Of a stretch of DNA of 8,961 nucleotides, positions 1-6,750 are shown piece by piece. The stretch lies in assembly GCA_044227985.1 (NCBI GenBank), contig JBGAVT010000027.1, forward strand, positions 1 through 8,961, in the 5' to 3' direction. The notes beneath the pieces were generated by a model. That model had not been told where the DNA came from and made no database searches. It saw only the letters and a program-made list of their open reading frames with translations. Each line of letters begins with the position of its first letter. The stretch's first letter is position 1. The position numbers were made by a program, and so were the translations under genes. The DNA comes from CAZUNB01 sp044227985 (lineage in GTDB: Bacteria; Patescibacteriota; Saccharimonadia; Saccharimonadales; JAGPDM01).

Positions 1-563
1 ATTGGCGCGACTATATGACGTCAAGGCTGGAGCAAGACCGACAAACGCTAGAGGACGAGAGCAAAGCGACCATCGAGGTGTTGCGCGAGAAGCTGGACGC
101 CATAGACGCGAAACTCAAACGACTTTTTGACGTGTATTTAGAGGGCGATATTGAACGCGATGACTACAAAGACCGACAAGGCGAATTGATGAGCGAGAAA
201 AAGTCGCTTGAGGGCAAAATCGAGCGTGTTTTGACAAACGCGGGCTATTGGATTGAACCTATGCAAAAATGGCTAGAAACTGCCGTTTCTATCTGTTCGA
301 TAGACGAGAAAACCGAGCATAGCGAGATTGCGAGGGCACTACGCAAAATCGAAGGATTGAACCTAAAAATGAAAAACAAAAAAGTCATCGCGTCCCGCGA
401 TGCCAAATCTCATTCCCCCCAGAAAAACAGCTGGCAGGCGCTGCGCGCCGCCAGAGAAAAAACCGCCCCAGAGGGCGGCAATTTCCGTTCTTTTCCCAAA
501 ATGGTGCGCGGAAGAGGACTTGAACCTCCACGGCCTAAAGCGGCCACTAGCCCCTCAAGCTAG
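1..563 (+). CDS. Large serine recombinase, C-terminal fragment (5' end outside window)
   Basis: The frame is open from the window edge (codons W-R-D-Y before the first ATG at 15), so this is the tail of a longer gene. The visible part is a charged, helical, coiled-coil-like stretch (about residues 5-85 from the first Met, with the pattern LDAIDAKLKRLFDVYLEGDI and ERDDYKDRQGEL). A segment with W-I-E-P and W-L-E-T-A follows. This order is typical of the region after the zinc ribbon in large serine recombinases, which cut and rejoin DNA for phages and integrative elements. The catalytic N-terminal domain would lie to the left and cannot be checked. From about 457 on, the frame runs antisense through the tRNA-Leu terminator and into the tRNA gene, ending at a TAG inside it. 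The last 35 or so residues are therefore translated tRNA-gene sequence, not recombinase fold. Base composition is more GC-rich than the neighbouring genes, which fits transfer. Family assignment is fairly sure; activity is unknown. Confidence 0.72.
   Translation, partial: WRDYMTSRLEQDRQTLEDESKATIEVLREKLDAIDAKLKRLFDVYLEGDIERDDYKDRQGELMSEKKSLEGKIERVLTNAGYWIEPMQKWLETAVSICSIDEKTEHSEIARALRKIEGLNLKMKNKKVIASRDAKSHSPQKNSWQALRAAREKTAPEGGNFRSFPKMVRGRGLEPPRPKAATSPSS
432..453. repeat. GC-rich hairpin inside the recombinase 3' end
   Basis: TGGC-A-GGCGC, loop TGC, GCGCC-GCCA: a nine-base-pair stem with one bulged A. It lies immediately beside the tRNA-Leu terminator, so two GC-rich hairpins stand between the recombinase body and the tRNA. 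It may be a second termination hairpin or a structure near the integration site. The role is not shown by the sequence. Confidence 0.5.
457..478 (-). terminator. Intrinsic terminator of tRNA-Leu
   Basis: Read on the minus strand, CCGCCC, loop TCTG, GGGCGG is followed directly by six T residues. This is a textbook rho-independent terminator starting about 24 nt after the CCA end of tRNA-Leu. It lies inside the plus-strand recombinase frame. Confidence 0.85.
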
Positions 564-590
564 CGCGTCTACCAATTCCGCCACCCGCGC
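502..590 (-). tRNA. tRNA-Leu (anticodon GAG)
   Basis: The minus strand folds as a class II tRNA. The acceptor arm GCGCGGG pairs with TCCGCGC, the D-arm reads GGCGGAATTGGTAGACGC, and the anticodon stem CTAGC/GCTAG holds loop TTGAGGG with anticodon GAG at 554-556. A long variable arm and the T-arm GTTCAAGTCC follow. The discriminator is A and CCA is encoded. At 89 nt with a long variable arm it is clearly a leucine isoacceptor, reading CUC/CUU. It begins 45 nt after the stop of the minus-strand hydrolase gene with no terminator between, so it may be co-transcribed with that gene. No convincing promoter of its own was found. Its 3' half is antisense to the recombinase reading frame and is the likely integration target. 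Confidence 0.95.
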
Positions 591-635
591 ATACCAACAA
601 TCATTTTCTCATATCGAGACGTAAAGTGAAAACTT

Positions 636-1505
636 TTAACTATTCTTTAGACTAATTTGTATTTCGGTCACGATTTTTTGTTTTAGATTTGGGTCTGACC
701 AATATAAATTATGCACCATCGGATTCCATGAAAAATAAAAGCGAGACCTAAAGCTTGGTCCGCGGAGTTTAACAGGGATATCTGTTACAAGTTTTTCGTA
801 GGATTCAGATAGTGGCTGGAGCGGCCACCCCAATACATCATCGCGATCAAAGTAGTTGAGCCATTCGAAATCTTCTCTTGTTGGATTAATCGGCATAATA
901 GCATCTTCAGCCTGGCTAGCGACAAATATTGGGATATTGCAGCCAGTCGTGATTATTTTCTGGATATTATTGCCTTGTAGACATGAGATATCTTCTGGCT
1001 TCGGCTCACGTCCTATCACGTCTCTAAAATGAGCTTGCGGTCGTTGCCAAAAACCGTTGAAGCCACGTTTAGTTTTCGGGTTATATGCTTGTGCATCCCA
1101 GAGATAGCAAGAAAGTACATGCCCGCCGAGCGAATCGGCAATGATGACAACTGGTGCGCCTGGCTCGATTCTGCTTCTAATTTTTTGTAATTCTTTTGCT
1201 ATTTCGAGCTGTGCCAAAACGTAGTTGCCATCTGGATCGTGCTTTGACTGCTCAAGCCCGGTTGCATCTGCAATTCCAAACAACAAGAATTTTCGAGCTT
1301 CACGCCAATCGAGTTTATTATTGCTATATCGCTTCCAGATACGTTCTTCGTTTGCCTGCTGAGTGTTTTGATAATAAATACTGCCAAAGGCAATGTCTTC
1401 TTTATCTTCGCCAATCATATTTTTTAGTGAACCAAGAAAGCCTTGAGCATAGTTTTTTGAAACTTTTCCTATTCCGTGGATAGTGAGCACACCTGCTTTC
1501 TTCAT
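636..1505 (-). CDS. Alpha/beta-hydrolase-fold protein of unknown substrate
   Basis: This 289-residue protein has no signal peptide or membrane segment, so it is probably cytoplasmic. It opens with a beta strand and V-L-T-I-H-G-I-G (residues 6-13), the usual oxyanion-loop region of alpha/beta hydrolases. V-V-I-I-A-D-S-L-G-G (119-128) forms a nucleophile elbow with Ser125 as candidate nucleophile. The first elbow residue is Ala, not Gly, and the usual His before Ser is Asp. N-Y-F-D-R-D-D-V-L-G-W-P-L (217-229) offers the acid (Asp220, 222 or 223), and N-P-M-V-H-N-L-Y-W (261-269) offers His265. A polar insert of about 35 residues follows the elbow helix. It resembles uncharacterised bacterial hydrolases of similar length; reaction and substrate are not known. 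The ATG at 1505 is 24 nt after the upstream membrane-protein stop and exactly 6 nt after an extended -10 box, which suggests a leaderless start. tRNA-Leu follows on the same strand. Confidence 0.8.
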   Translation of the reverse strand: MKKAGVLTIHGIGKVSKNYAQGFLGSLKNMIGEDKEDIAFGSIYYQNTQQANEERIWKRYSNNKLDWREARKFLLFGIADATGLEQSKHDPDGNYVLAQLEIAKELQKIRSRIEPGAPVVIIADSLGGHVLSCYLWDAQAYNPKTKRGFNGFWQRPQAHFRDVIGREPKPEDISCLQGNNIQKIITTGCNIPIFVASQAEDAIMPINPTREDFEWLNYFDRDDVLGWPLQPLSESYEKLVTDIPVKLRGPSFRSRFYFSWNPMVHNLYWSDPNLKQKIVTEIQISLKNS

Positions 1506-1511
1506 GAATCT

Positions 1512-1520
1512 ATGGTAGCA
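1512..1520 (-). promoter_or_regulatory. Extended -10 promoter for the hydrolase gene
   Basis: Minus strand TGC-TACCAT, then six bases, then ATG. A TGn extension precedes a 4-of-6 -10 hexamer; no -35 is recognisable. If the hexamer ends at -7, the A of the start codon is +1. The same arrangement, with near-identical bases, precedes the minus-strand gene at 7233. Confidence 0.5.
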
Positions 1521-1529
1521 GACTGAAAG

Positions 1530-1904
1530 TTATTTTTTATGTTGCGCGAATATTGTTGTTAGAATCTGAGCTGGCAACACAGAAAATGGGTAGAAGAGAA
1601 CTAGCATGCCACTTTGGTCACTTTGCCAGATAAAATAGAAGCTGACTGGCAAAGCTATAATAATCATGCCAGAAGTAGCAGTTTGTTTATATGACATATT
1701 TTTTGACAGTCGATAATAAAAAACAAATGGTAGAAGAATAACCACTGCCAATATTAAGCCAAAAATTACACTATCGTCTAGATCACCCCCATTTCCTGCA
1801 AGCATAATTCCAGCTGCCGCATAGACGAAAAGACCAAATCCAAACATTAAGACTGAGAATCTGAATATATTTTTTTTATTGTTTTTGATATTTATTTTTT
1901 TCAT
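1530..1904 (-). CDS. Small four-helix membrane protein, function unknown
   Basis: This 124-residue protein is not recognised. It has a short, very basic N-terminus (MKKINIKNNKKN) that should stay in the cytoplasm, then four hydrophobic segments at about residues 14-36, 45-64, 78-94 and 98-120, and a basic tail QHKK. A glycine/aspartate-rich loop (GNGGDLDD, 37-44) lies between helices 1 and 2. The topology is therefore probably both ends inside. No catalytic or transport motif is visible. It is 24 nt upstream of the hydrolase gene on the same strand, so the two may be partly co-transcribed. A good promoter stands just before its ATG and no Shine-Dalgarno is present. Confidence 0.7.
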   Translation of the reverse strand: MKKINIKNNKKNIFRFSVLMFGFGLFVYAAAGIMLAGNGGDLDDSVIFGLILAVVILLPFVFYYRLSKNMSYKQTATSGMIIIALPVSFYFIWQSDQSGMLVLFYPFSVLPAQILTTIFAQHKK

Positions 1905-1915
1905 TATATAGTGCG

Positions 1916-1944
1916 ATTATATCTACGTTGTGATTCTATCGCAA
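1916..1944 (-). promoter_or_regulatory. Promoter of the four-helix membrane protein
   Basis: Minus strand TTGCGA (1939-1944), a 17-nt spacer, and a perfect TATAAT (1916-1921). The ATG comes 11 nt after the -10 box, so the 5' leader would be only about 4-5 nt. Confidence 0.6.
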
Positions 1945-2044
1945 GTTGAGGTAGATAATCCAAGCAAAATGCTCGGTTACTCTCCACCTAAGCCTTTGTC
2001 GCTTCGCAATTATATGGTCCGATGTGTAAAAACATTCACCATAT

Positions 2045-2066
2045 AAAAAACGACCACGAGGGTCGT
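2045..2066 (-). terminator. Intrinsic terminator of tRNA-Val
   Basis: Minus strand ACGACC, loop CTCGT, GGTCGT running into a T-tract (six consecutive T, the first in the stem). It starts 9 nt after the CCA end of tRNA-Val. Confidence 0.8.
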
Positions 2067-2074
2067 CATTTATT

Positions 2075-2151
2075 TGGTGGGCGCTATAGGACTCGAACCT
2101 ATGACCCCCTCGGTGTAAACGAGGTGCTCTAGCCAACTGAGCTAAGCGCCC
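2075..2151 (-). tRNA. tRNA-Val (anticodon UAC)
   Basis: The minus strand gives acceptor GGGCGCT/AGCGCCC, a D-arm with AGCTCAGTTGGCTAGAGC, and anticodon stem CCTCG/CGAGG with loop TTTACAC (anticodon TAC at 2115-2117). The T-arm contains GGTTCGAGTCC. The discriminator is A and CCA is encoded; length is 77 nt. It is a single-gene unit with its own promoter-like sequence and terminator, divergent from lemA. Confidence 0.96.
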
Positions 2152-2171
2152 ATTCTTGGGAACGTGTAACG

Positions 2172-2200
2172 ATAATAGCAGTTTTATTCAGAGTTGAAAA
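2172..2200 (-). promoter_or_regulatory. Probable tRNA-Val promoter
   Basis: Minus strand TTTTCA (2195-2200), 17-nt spacer, TATTAT (2172-2177). This would start transcription about 14 nt before the mature tRNA 5' end. The -35 matches only four of six bases. Confidence 0.45.
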
Positions 2201-2224
2201 CTAGCTTTTGGACTATCATGACTA

Positions 2225-2254
2225 TATAATTGAACATTAAGCATAACTAAGGAG
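2225..2254 (+). promoter_or_regulatory. lemA operon -10 box and Shine-Dalgarno
   Basis: A perfect TATAAT stands at 2225-2230; no clear -35 is found at 16-18 nt upstream. AAGGAG at 2249-2254 lies 9 nt before the lemA ATG. The 5' leader should be about 27 nt. This is the clearest Shine-Dalgarno in the window, in contrast to the leaderless-type starts of other genes. Confidence 0.6.
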
Positions 2255-2263
2255 AGAATTATA

Positions 2264-2821
2264 ATGATAGCAGTAGTAATTATCGCAATTATCGTCGGTG
2301 GTGGAGCTCTTTGGCTCTGGGCTATGTATAACGGTTTAGTTAAGCTAAATGTACGAACTGACGAGTCATGGGCCGATATTCAGGTTCAGCTGAAGCGCCG
2401 TTATGATTTAATTCCAAATCTTGTTGATACCGTAAAAGGATACGCTACCCACGAGAGAGAGGTTTTGACTCAGGTTACCGAAGCACGAAATATGGCTGCT
2501 GGTACGACTGGCGATCCGAAAGAGCAAGCACAGGCTGAGAATCAGTTTGCCGGAACACTAAAGACCCTATTCGCAGTGGCAGAGAGCTATCCCGATTTGA
2601 AAGCCAACCAAAACTTCCTCGAACTACAGCAAGAGCTCGTCGACACTGAAGATAAGATCCAGGCATCACGAAGGTTTTACAATGCAAATGCCCGTGACAT
2701 GAATATCAAAGTTAAAATGTTCCCAACAAAAATTTTTGCTAAGTCGCTAGGATTTGGTGAACGCACCTACTTTGAAGTTGATGAAGCTAAAGTAGCTGAT
2801 CCTGTAAAAGTATCATTCTAG
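2264..2821 (+). CDS. lemA: LemA family membrane-anchored protein
   Basis: The 185-residue length is typical of the family. One N-terminal membrane helix (residues 2-20) follows an almost absent N-terminal tail, so the rest forms the helical soluble domain. Family landmarks are Y-N-x-L-V-x-L (22-28), the run D-E-S-W-A-D-I-Q-V-Q-L-K-R-R-Y-D-L-I-P-N-L (33-53), Y-P-D-L-K-A-N-Q-N-F near 109-118, and R-R-F-Y-N-A-N-A-R-D-M-N near 136-147. The C-terminal F-P-T-K-I-F-A-K-S-L-G-F is also typical. The biochemical role of LemA proteins is not settled; they are often found next to HtpX, as here, which suggests work in envelope protein quality control. Start chosen at 2264 because AAGGAG stands 9 nt upstream. 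It heads a four-gene operon; the gap to htpX is 28 nt. Confidence 0.95.
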   Translation: MIAVVIIAIIVGGGALWLWAMYNGLVKLNVRTDESWADIQVQLKRRYDLIPNLVDTVKGYATHEREVLTQVTEARNMAAGTTGDPKEQAQAENQFAGTLKTLFAVAESYPDLKANQNFLELQQELVDTEDKIQASRRFYNANARDMNIKVKMFPTKIFAKSLGFGERTYFEVDEAKVADPVKVSF

Positions 2822-2849
2822 TCGTAGCTCAAATTAATAAAACTGATAA

Positions 2850-3758
2850 ATGTATAAGCAGATAGCCGCCAACAAAAGAAAAACATTTTTGATAATGTTT
2901 ATCTTTTTGGTGGTTATTGCAATGATAGGCTACGCGTATGCACTATATGTAGGTAGTCTGTTCACATTTTATCTCATATTTATTTTTGCAATTGTTTACA
3001 CTTTTATTAGCTACTTTGTGTCGTCAAAAGTCGCGCTTAGTTTAAACGGCGCCAAGCAGATTCAGAAAAATGACAACCCTAGATTGTATCGAATAGTTGA
3101 GAATCTTGCTATTACCACAGGTATGCCAATGCCAAAACTCTATATAATTAACGATGCAGCACCAAACGCTATGGCAACCGGCCGAGACCCTCAGCACGCA
3201 TCAGTTGCGGCAACGACCGGTATTCTGGAGCTTCTAAGCGATAGTGAGCTTGAAGGGGTTATGGCTCATGAGATGGGGCATGTACAGAATTATGATATCA
3301 GAGTTATGATGATCGTTTTTGCTTGCGTGTCGGTGATTGGACTACTAAGCGATTTCTTACTTCGTATGACTTTCTTTGGCGGTGTTGGTGATGATGATGA
3401 AGGAGGAGGCAACGGCGGTATAGCAATTGTTCTGGCGCTCATCTTAGCTATTTTGGCACCGTTAGTTGCTTCGTTGGTGCAGCTTGCAGTTTCACGACGC
3501 CGCGAGTACTTGGCTGATGCGACGGGTGCTTTAACTACTAGGTATCCCGAAGGACTCGCCAGTGCTCTTGAGAAGATAAGTCTACATTCCCAACCGATGA
3601 AACGAGCTAATTCTTCGACTGCTCATTTCTTTTTTGATAATCCCCTGTCATCGAAAGACAAGCAGAAATCACGTAAGTTCGCAGGCCTATTCTCAACTCA
3701 TCCACCAGTACAAGAGCGCATCGCTAGGTTACGAGGTATGAACCAAACTAATGACTAA
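2850..3758 (+). CDS. htpX: HtpX, membrane zinc metalloprotease (M48)
   Basis: At 302 residues it matches the usual HtpX size. HtpX cleaves misfolded or damaged membrane proteins on the cytoplasmic side. Two hydrophobic N-terminal segments (about 13-33 and 37-57) come first. The protease domain has P-N-A-M-A-T-G (105-111), the zinc site H-E-M-G-H (140-144, ligands His140 and His144, catalytic Glu141) and R-R-R-E-Y-L-A-D (215-222), with Glu218 as third ligand. Two more hydrophobic segments (about 152-170 and 190-213) flank an unusual acidic/glycine loop (GDDDEGGGNGG, 179-189). A late S-T-H-P-P-x-x-E-R-I motif near the C-terminus is also typical. All key residues are present, so it should be active. 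No Shine-Dalgarno precedes the ATG; it probably relies on coupling to lemA. Its end overlaps the next gene by 8 nt. Confidence 0.96.
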   Translation: MYKQIAANKRKTFLIMFIFLVVIAMIGYAYALYVGSLFTFYLIFIFAIVYTFISYFVSSKVALSLNGAKQIQKNDNPRLYRIVENLAITTGMPMPKLYIINDAAPNAMATGRDPQHASVAATTGILELLSDSELEGVMAHEMGHVQNYDIRVMMIVFACVSVIGLLSDFLLRMTFFGGVGDDDEGGGNGGIAIVLALILAILAPLVASLVQLAVSRRREYLADATGALTTRYPEGLASALEKISLHSQPMKRANSSTAHFFFDNPLSSKDKQKSRKFAGLFSTHPPVQERIARLRGMNQTND

Positions 3759-4740
3759 TAAGAAGAATAAATCATTAAATAAACCAAAAGCTAAGAAAGA
3801 TTTTCTAAGCGAACTAAACCAACCAACTAAACCTTCGTTGTTCTCGGTCTATAAAAACTACAAACAGAAAATGTCTAAAAAAGTAGCTTCTCATAACCAG
3901 GAGATGAGAAAGGAAGCTGGTACAGCTCAGACTAAAGAAGTTAAACAATTTAAAAAACCCCGTCACAAAACAATACATCAATCATTCCGTTTAACACCGC
4001 CATCGTTTCATGATAATTCATCAATTCCAAACGCTTTTATTCTATTCTTTAGAAGTCTAAAGTTTATTTGGGACCATCCATTTAGCTTCACATTCTTTGT
4101 TCTCAGTTATGGTATCGTTTTGTACTTTGTTGCGCCAGAAGCTATGACTAGCACTAATGACGTGACCTACAGCGGAATAATTACCGTAATAGCCACGCTA
4201 GCAACAATTCGTCTAGTTCGGCATGCAGACTCGAATGATTATCGCGGTATTCGTGACGCTTACTATAATGGCATGGCACAGCTTGTGCCGTTCTTATTAA
4301 TAGTAATTATTTTTGCAATTCAAACATTGCCTATGGCAGCTGGAGTTTTCTTTTACGACACAATTATCAATAATCAGTTAGCGGTTACTCCAATTGAACA
4401 ATACATTCCATACGCATTACTGTTTGTAATATCTATCCCAACACTGTTCTGGATATCATCGACCATGATGGCTATGTATATTGTCACGTTGCCTGGAGCG
4501 ACACCTTTGCGGTCCTTGCAATTATCGGCTGAACTGGTGAATGGTCGTCGTTTTCTAGTGTTGCGAAAAATTGTTATATTGTTTTTAATTGTGGGTGGTT
4601 TATTAGTTTTTCTTCTATGGTGGTTCAACAGAAATAGTTGGCAACAAGCCATTGATATAACACCGATAATTTTTTATATTGTCGTTGTTCCAATTAGCCA
4701 GATATATCTCTTCAAACTTTATAGAAGTTTATTACAGTAG
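3751..4740 (+). CDS. Six-helix membrane protein with basic cytoplasmic N-terminus, function unknown
   Basis: In this 329-residue protein the first 100 residues are polar and strongly basic, with many Lys and few hydrophobic runs, and should lie in the cytoplasm, perhaps against lipid or nucleic acid. Six hydrophobic segments follow at about 111-129, 138-156, 176-201, 219-246, 270-292 and 303-324. The stretch V-T-L-P-G-A-T-P-L-R-S-L-Q-L-S-A-E-L-V (245-263), then N-G-R-R-F, joins helices 4 and 5. It recalls the loop seen in some DUF975-like or glycerophosphodiesterase-associated membrane domains, but the resemblance is too weak to name a family. The start ATG overlaps the htpX stop (ATGACTAA), and the stop is one base before the ligA ATG. 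Translational coupling with both is therefore likely, and its product may serve the same envelope process as LemA/HtpX. Confidence 0.85.
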   Translation: MTNKKNKSLNKPKAKKDFLSELNQPTKPSLFSVYKNYKQKMSKKVASHNQEMRKEAGTAQTKEVKQFKKPRHKTIHQSFRLTPPSFHDNSSIPNAFILFFRSLKFIWDHPFSFTFFVLSYGIVLYFVAPEAMTSTNDVTYSGIITVIATLATIRLVRHADSNDYRGIRDAYYNGMAQLVPFLLIVIIFAIQTLPMAAGVFFYDTIINNQLAVTPIEQYIPYALLFVISIPTLFWISSTMMAMYIVTLPGATPLRSLQLSAELVNGRRFLVLRKIVILFLIVGGLLVFLLWWFNRNSWQQAIDITPIIFYIVVVPISQIYLFKLYRSLLQ

Positions 4741-4741
4741 C

Positions 4742-6745
4742 ATGACTAAGTCTCAGGCAAAAAAACGAATCGAAACTTTAAAAAAAACGATCGACGATTA
4801 TCGTTACAACTACCATGTTCTAAATCGATCAACCATGAGTGAAGAAGCCTCGGATAGTTTAAAACATGAATTATCACAACTTGAGGATATGTATCCTGAT
4901 CTTATTACTCCTGATTCTCCTACGCAGCGAGTTGCCGGCAAAGCTCTTGACGGTTTCAATAAACACAGACATGACCAAAGGATGCTTAGTTTAAATGATG
5001 TTTTTTCAAGTACCGAGCTGCTTAAATGGGTTGAACGATTGCAGAAACTATTACCGGACTGGTCGCCGCGGTTTCATTGTGATGCCAAACTGGACGGTTT
5101 AGCGCTGAGCTTGATTTATGAAAATGGACAGCTTGTGACTGCCGCGACACGCGGTGATGGCACAACTGGCGAGGATGTGACGATTAATGCAAAAACAATT
5201 CAAAGTATCCCTCTGCAGTTGCGAGATGATAACAAGCTCTATCAAGATAAAATTGAAATCAGAGGTGAAGTCTTGATCTATAATGATGACTTTGCTCAGC
5301 TGAATAGTAAACGACAAAAAGAAGGCTTAGAATTATTTGCTAACCCTCGCAATACTGCGGCTGGTGCACTCCGTCAACTCGATGCGAGAATTGTAGCCGA
5401 GCGACCACTTAAATTTCACGCTTGGAACGTGTACCATTCATCAATCAAAACGCATGAACAAGCCTATAAGGTAGCTGACGAGCTTGGTTTTATCGTAAAT
5501 CGTCGAGCAAAAATCGCTAAAGATATAAAAGAAATTGAGGCATATTTGGCGAGTTTGAAGCAAGAACGCGACAATTTAGCATTTAACATTGATGGTGCTG
5601 TCATAACCGTTGATGATAACCAGTCAAAAAGTGACTTTGGTGTCGTCGGTAAAGCACCTCGTGGTGCTATTGCTTATAAATTTGCTGCAACCCAGTCGAC
5701 AACAATAGTTAAAGACATAGTATTAAGCCTTGGTAGGACTGGTGTAGCGACTCCAGTGGCAGTTTTTGAACCAGTCATCATCGACGGCACGACCGTTCAG
5801 CACGCATCACTACATAACGCTGATGAAATTGATAAAAAAGATGTTCGTATCGGAGATACCGTAATTGTCTATAAAGCAGGTGATATTATACCGCAAGTAC
5901 TTGAGGTGATTGAAAGTCTAAGACCAAAACAGTCTAAAAAGTTTGATTTTGAATTAGCTTTAAAAACCCAATTTCCCGGTACTGCCTTTGAACGAACAGA
6001 CAAGGAAGTGGCTTACCGCGTGAAGGATTATTCTGGAACTGAGATGTTAAAGCGTGGTTTGCAGCATTTTGCTAGCAAATCTGCGCTTGATATTGAATAT
6101 CTTGGTGAAAAGAATGTTTCCGCACTAGTTGATGCTGGTTTAGTCAGTTCATTTGCTGATATCTATAAACTTAACGAATCTGATTTATTGAAGCTCGATC
6201 GCTTTGCGGAAATCTCTGCGAAAAATCTTATCAATTCTATTCAAAGCTCGAAAAAACCACATCTAGGTCGATTTATTCATGGGCTTGGTATCCGTCACGT
6301 TGGTCAGCAAACAGGAAATGAGCTGGCTAAATATTTTGGGAGTCTTGAAAAACTTAGCCAGACAACTCTGGAGGAATTAGAAGCAGTGGACGGAATCGGG
6401 ATGATTATGGCAGAGAGTATCGTTGGCTGGTTCTTGGATGATGATAACCAGAGCTTAATCGATAATTTTAAAAAGTATGGTGTTAAGCCCGAGCCGATCA
6501 AAGTCGTTGCTAATCAAAAGCTGGTTGGTAAAAATTTCGTCGTTACCGGCACCCTCGAATCTATGGGTCGACAAGATGCAGCCGATAAAATCGAAGCGCT
6601 CGGTGGTACCTTTCAAAAGTCTGTCGGTAAAACGACAGATTATCTCGTGGCGGGGAAAAGTGTTGGGCAGTCAAAGCTCGAAAAAGCCAAAAAGAATAAT
6701 ATAGAGGTGCTTGATGAAGCAAAGTTTATTGAACTACTCGGCTAG
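4742..6745 (+). CDS. ligA: NAD-dependent DNA ligase LigA lacking zinc-finger cysteines
   Basis: LigA seals nicks in DNA during replication and repair, using NAD+ as adenylate donor. The start is set at 4742, one base after the upstream stop, giving 667 residues, the usual length. An in-frame ATG at 4679 would add 21 residues of no family likeness inside the preceding gene. Domain Ia (about 1-65) has Y-R-Y-N-Y-H, then P-D-S-P-T-Q-R-V. The adenylation domain has S-L at 83-84, K-L-D-G with nucleophile Lys116, T-R-G-D-G-x-x-G-E-D-V-T, N-P-R-N-T-A-A-G-A-L-R-Q-L-D, I-D-G-A-V, and A-Y-K-F with Lys313. The OB fold starts near G-R-T-G-V-A-T-P. Helix-hairpin-helix repeats and a C-terminal BRCT domain (about 591-667) follow. 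The C4 zinc finger normally near 408-432 is degenerate: the CPxCG site reads FPG (411-413) and no cysteine remains there. The only cysteine is in F-H-C-D-A-K. It is the last gene of the lemA operon. Confidence 0.96.
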   Translation: MTKSQAKKRIETLKKTIDDYRYNYHVLNRSTMSEEASDSLKHELSQLEDMYPDLITPDSPTQRVAGKALDGFNKHRHDQRMLSLNDVFSSTELLKWVERLQKLLPDWSPRFHCDAKLDGLALSLIYENGQLVTAATRGDGTTGEDVTINAKTIQSIPLQLRDDNKLYQDKIEIRGEVLIYNDDFAQLNSKRQKEGLELFANPRNTAAGALRQLDARIVAERPLKFHAWNVYHSSIKTHEQAYKVADELGFIVNRRAKIAKDIKEIEAYLASLKQERDNLAFNIDGAVITVDDNQSKSDFGVVGKAPRGAIAYKFAATQSTTIVKDIVLSLGRTGVATPVAVFEPVIIDGTTVQHASLHNADEIDKKDVRIGDTVIVYKAGDIIPQVLEVIESLRPKQSKKFDFELALKTQFPGTAFERTDKEVAYRVKDYSGTEMLKRGLQHFASKSALDIEYLGEKNVSALVDAGLVSSFADIYKLNESDLLKLDRFAEISAKNLINSIQSSKKPHLGRFIHGLGIRHVGQQTGNELAKYFGSLEKLSQTTLEELEAVDGIGMIMAESIVGWFLDDDNQSLIDNFKKYGVKPEPIKVVANQKLVGKNFVVTGTLESMGRQDAADKIEALGGTFQKSVGKTTDYLVAGKSVGQSKLEKAKKNNIEVLDEAKFIELLG

Positions 6746-6750
6746 GTTTA

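Noticed and set aside
400..624. Plus-strand frame of 74 codons over the tRNA-Leu region
   Set aside because: It reads the antisense of tRNA-Leu and its terminator in another frame, with no start signal. A shadow.
1936..2136. Minus-strand frame of 66 codons beginning MARAPRLHRGG
   Set aside because: It is translated tRNA-Val sequence, a well-known false gene type, and its tail covers the tRNA terminator.
4679..4741. Upstream ATG for ligA, giving 688 residues
   Set aside because: The extra 21 residues lie inside the end of the preceding gene and match nothing in LigA N-termini. The ATG at 4742 gives the family length.
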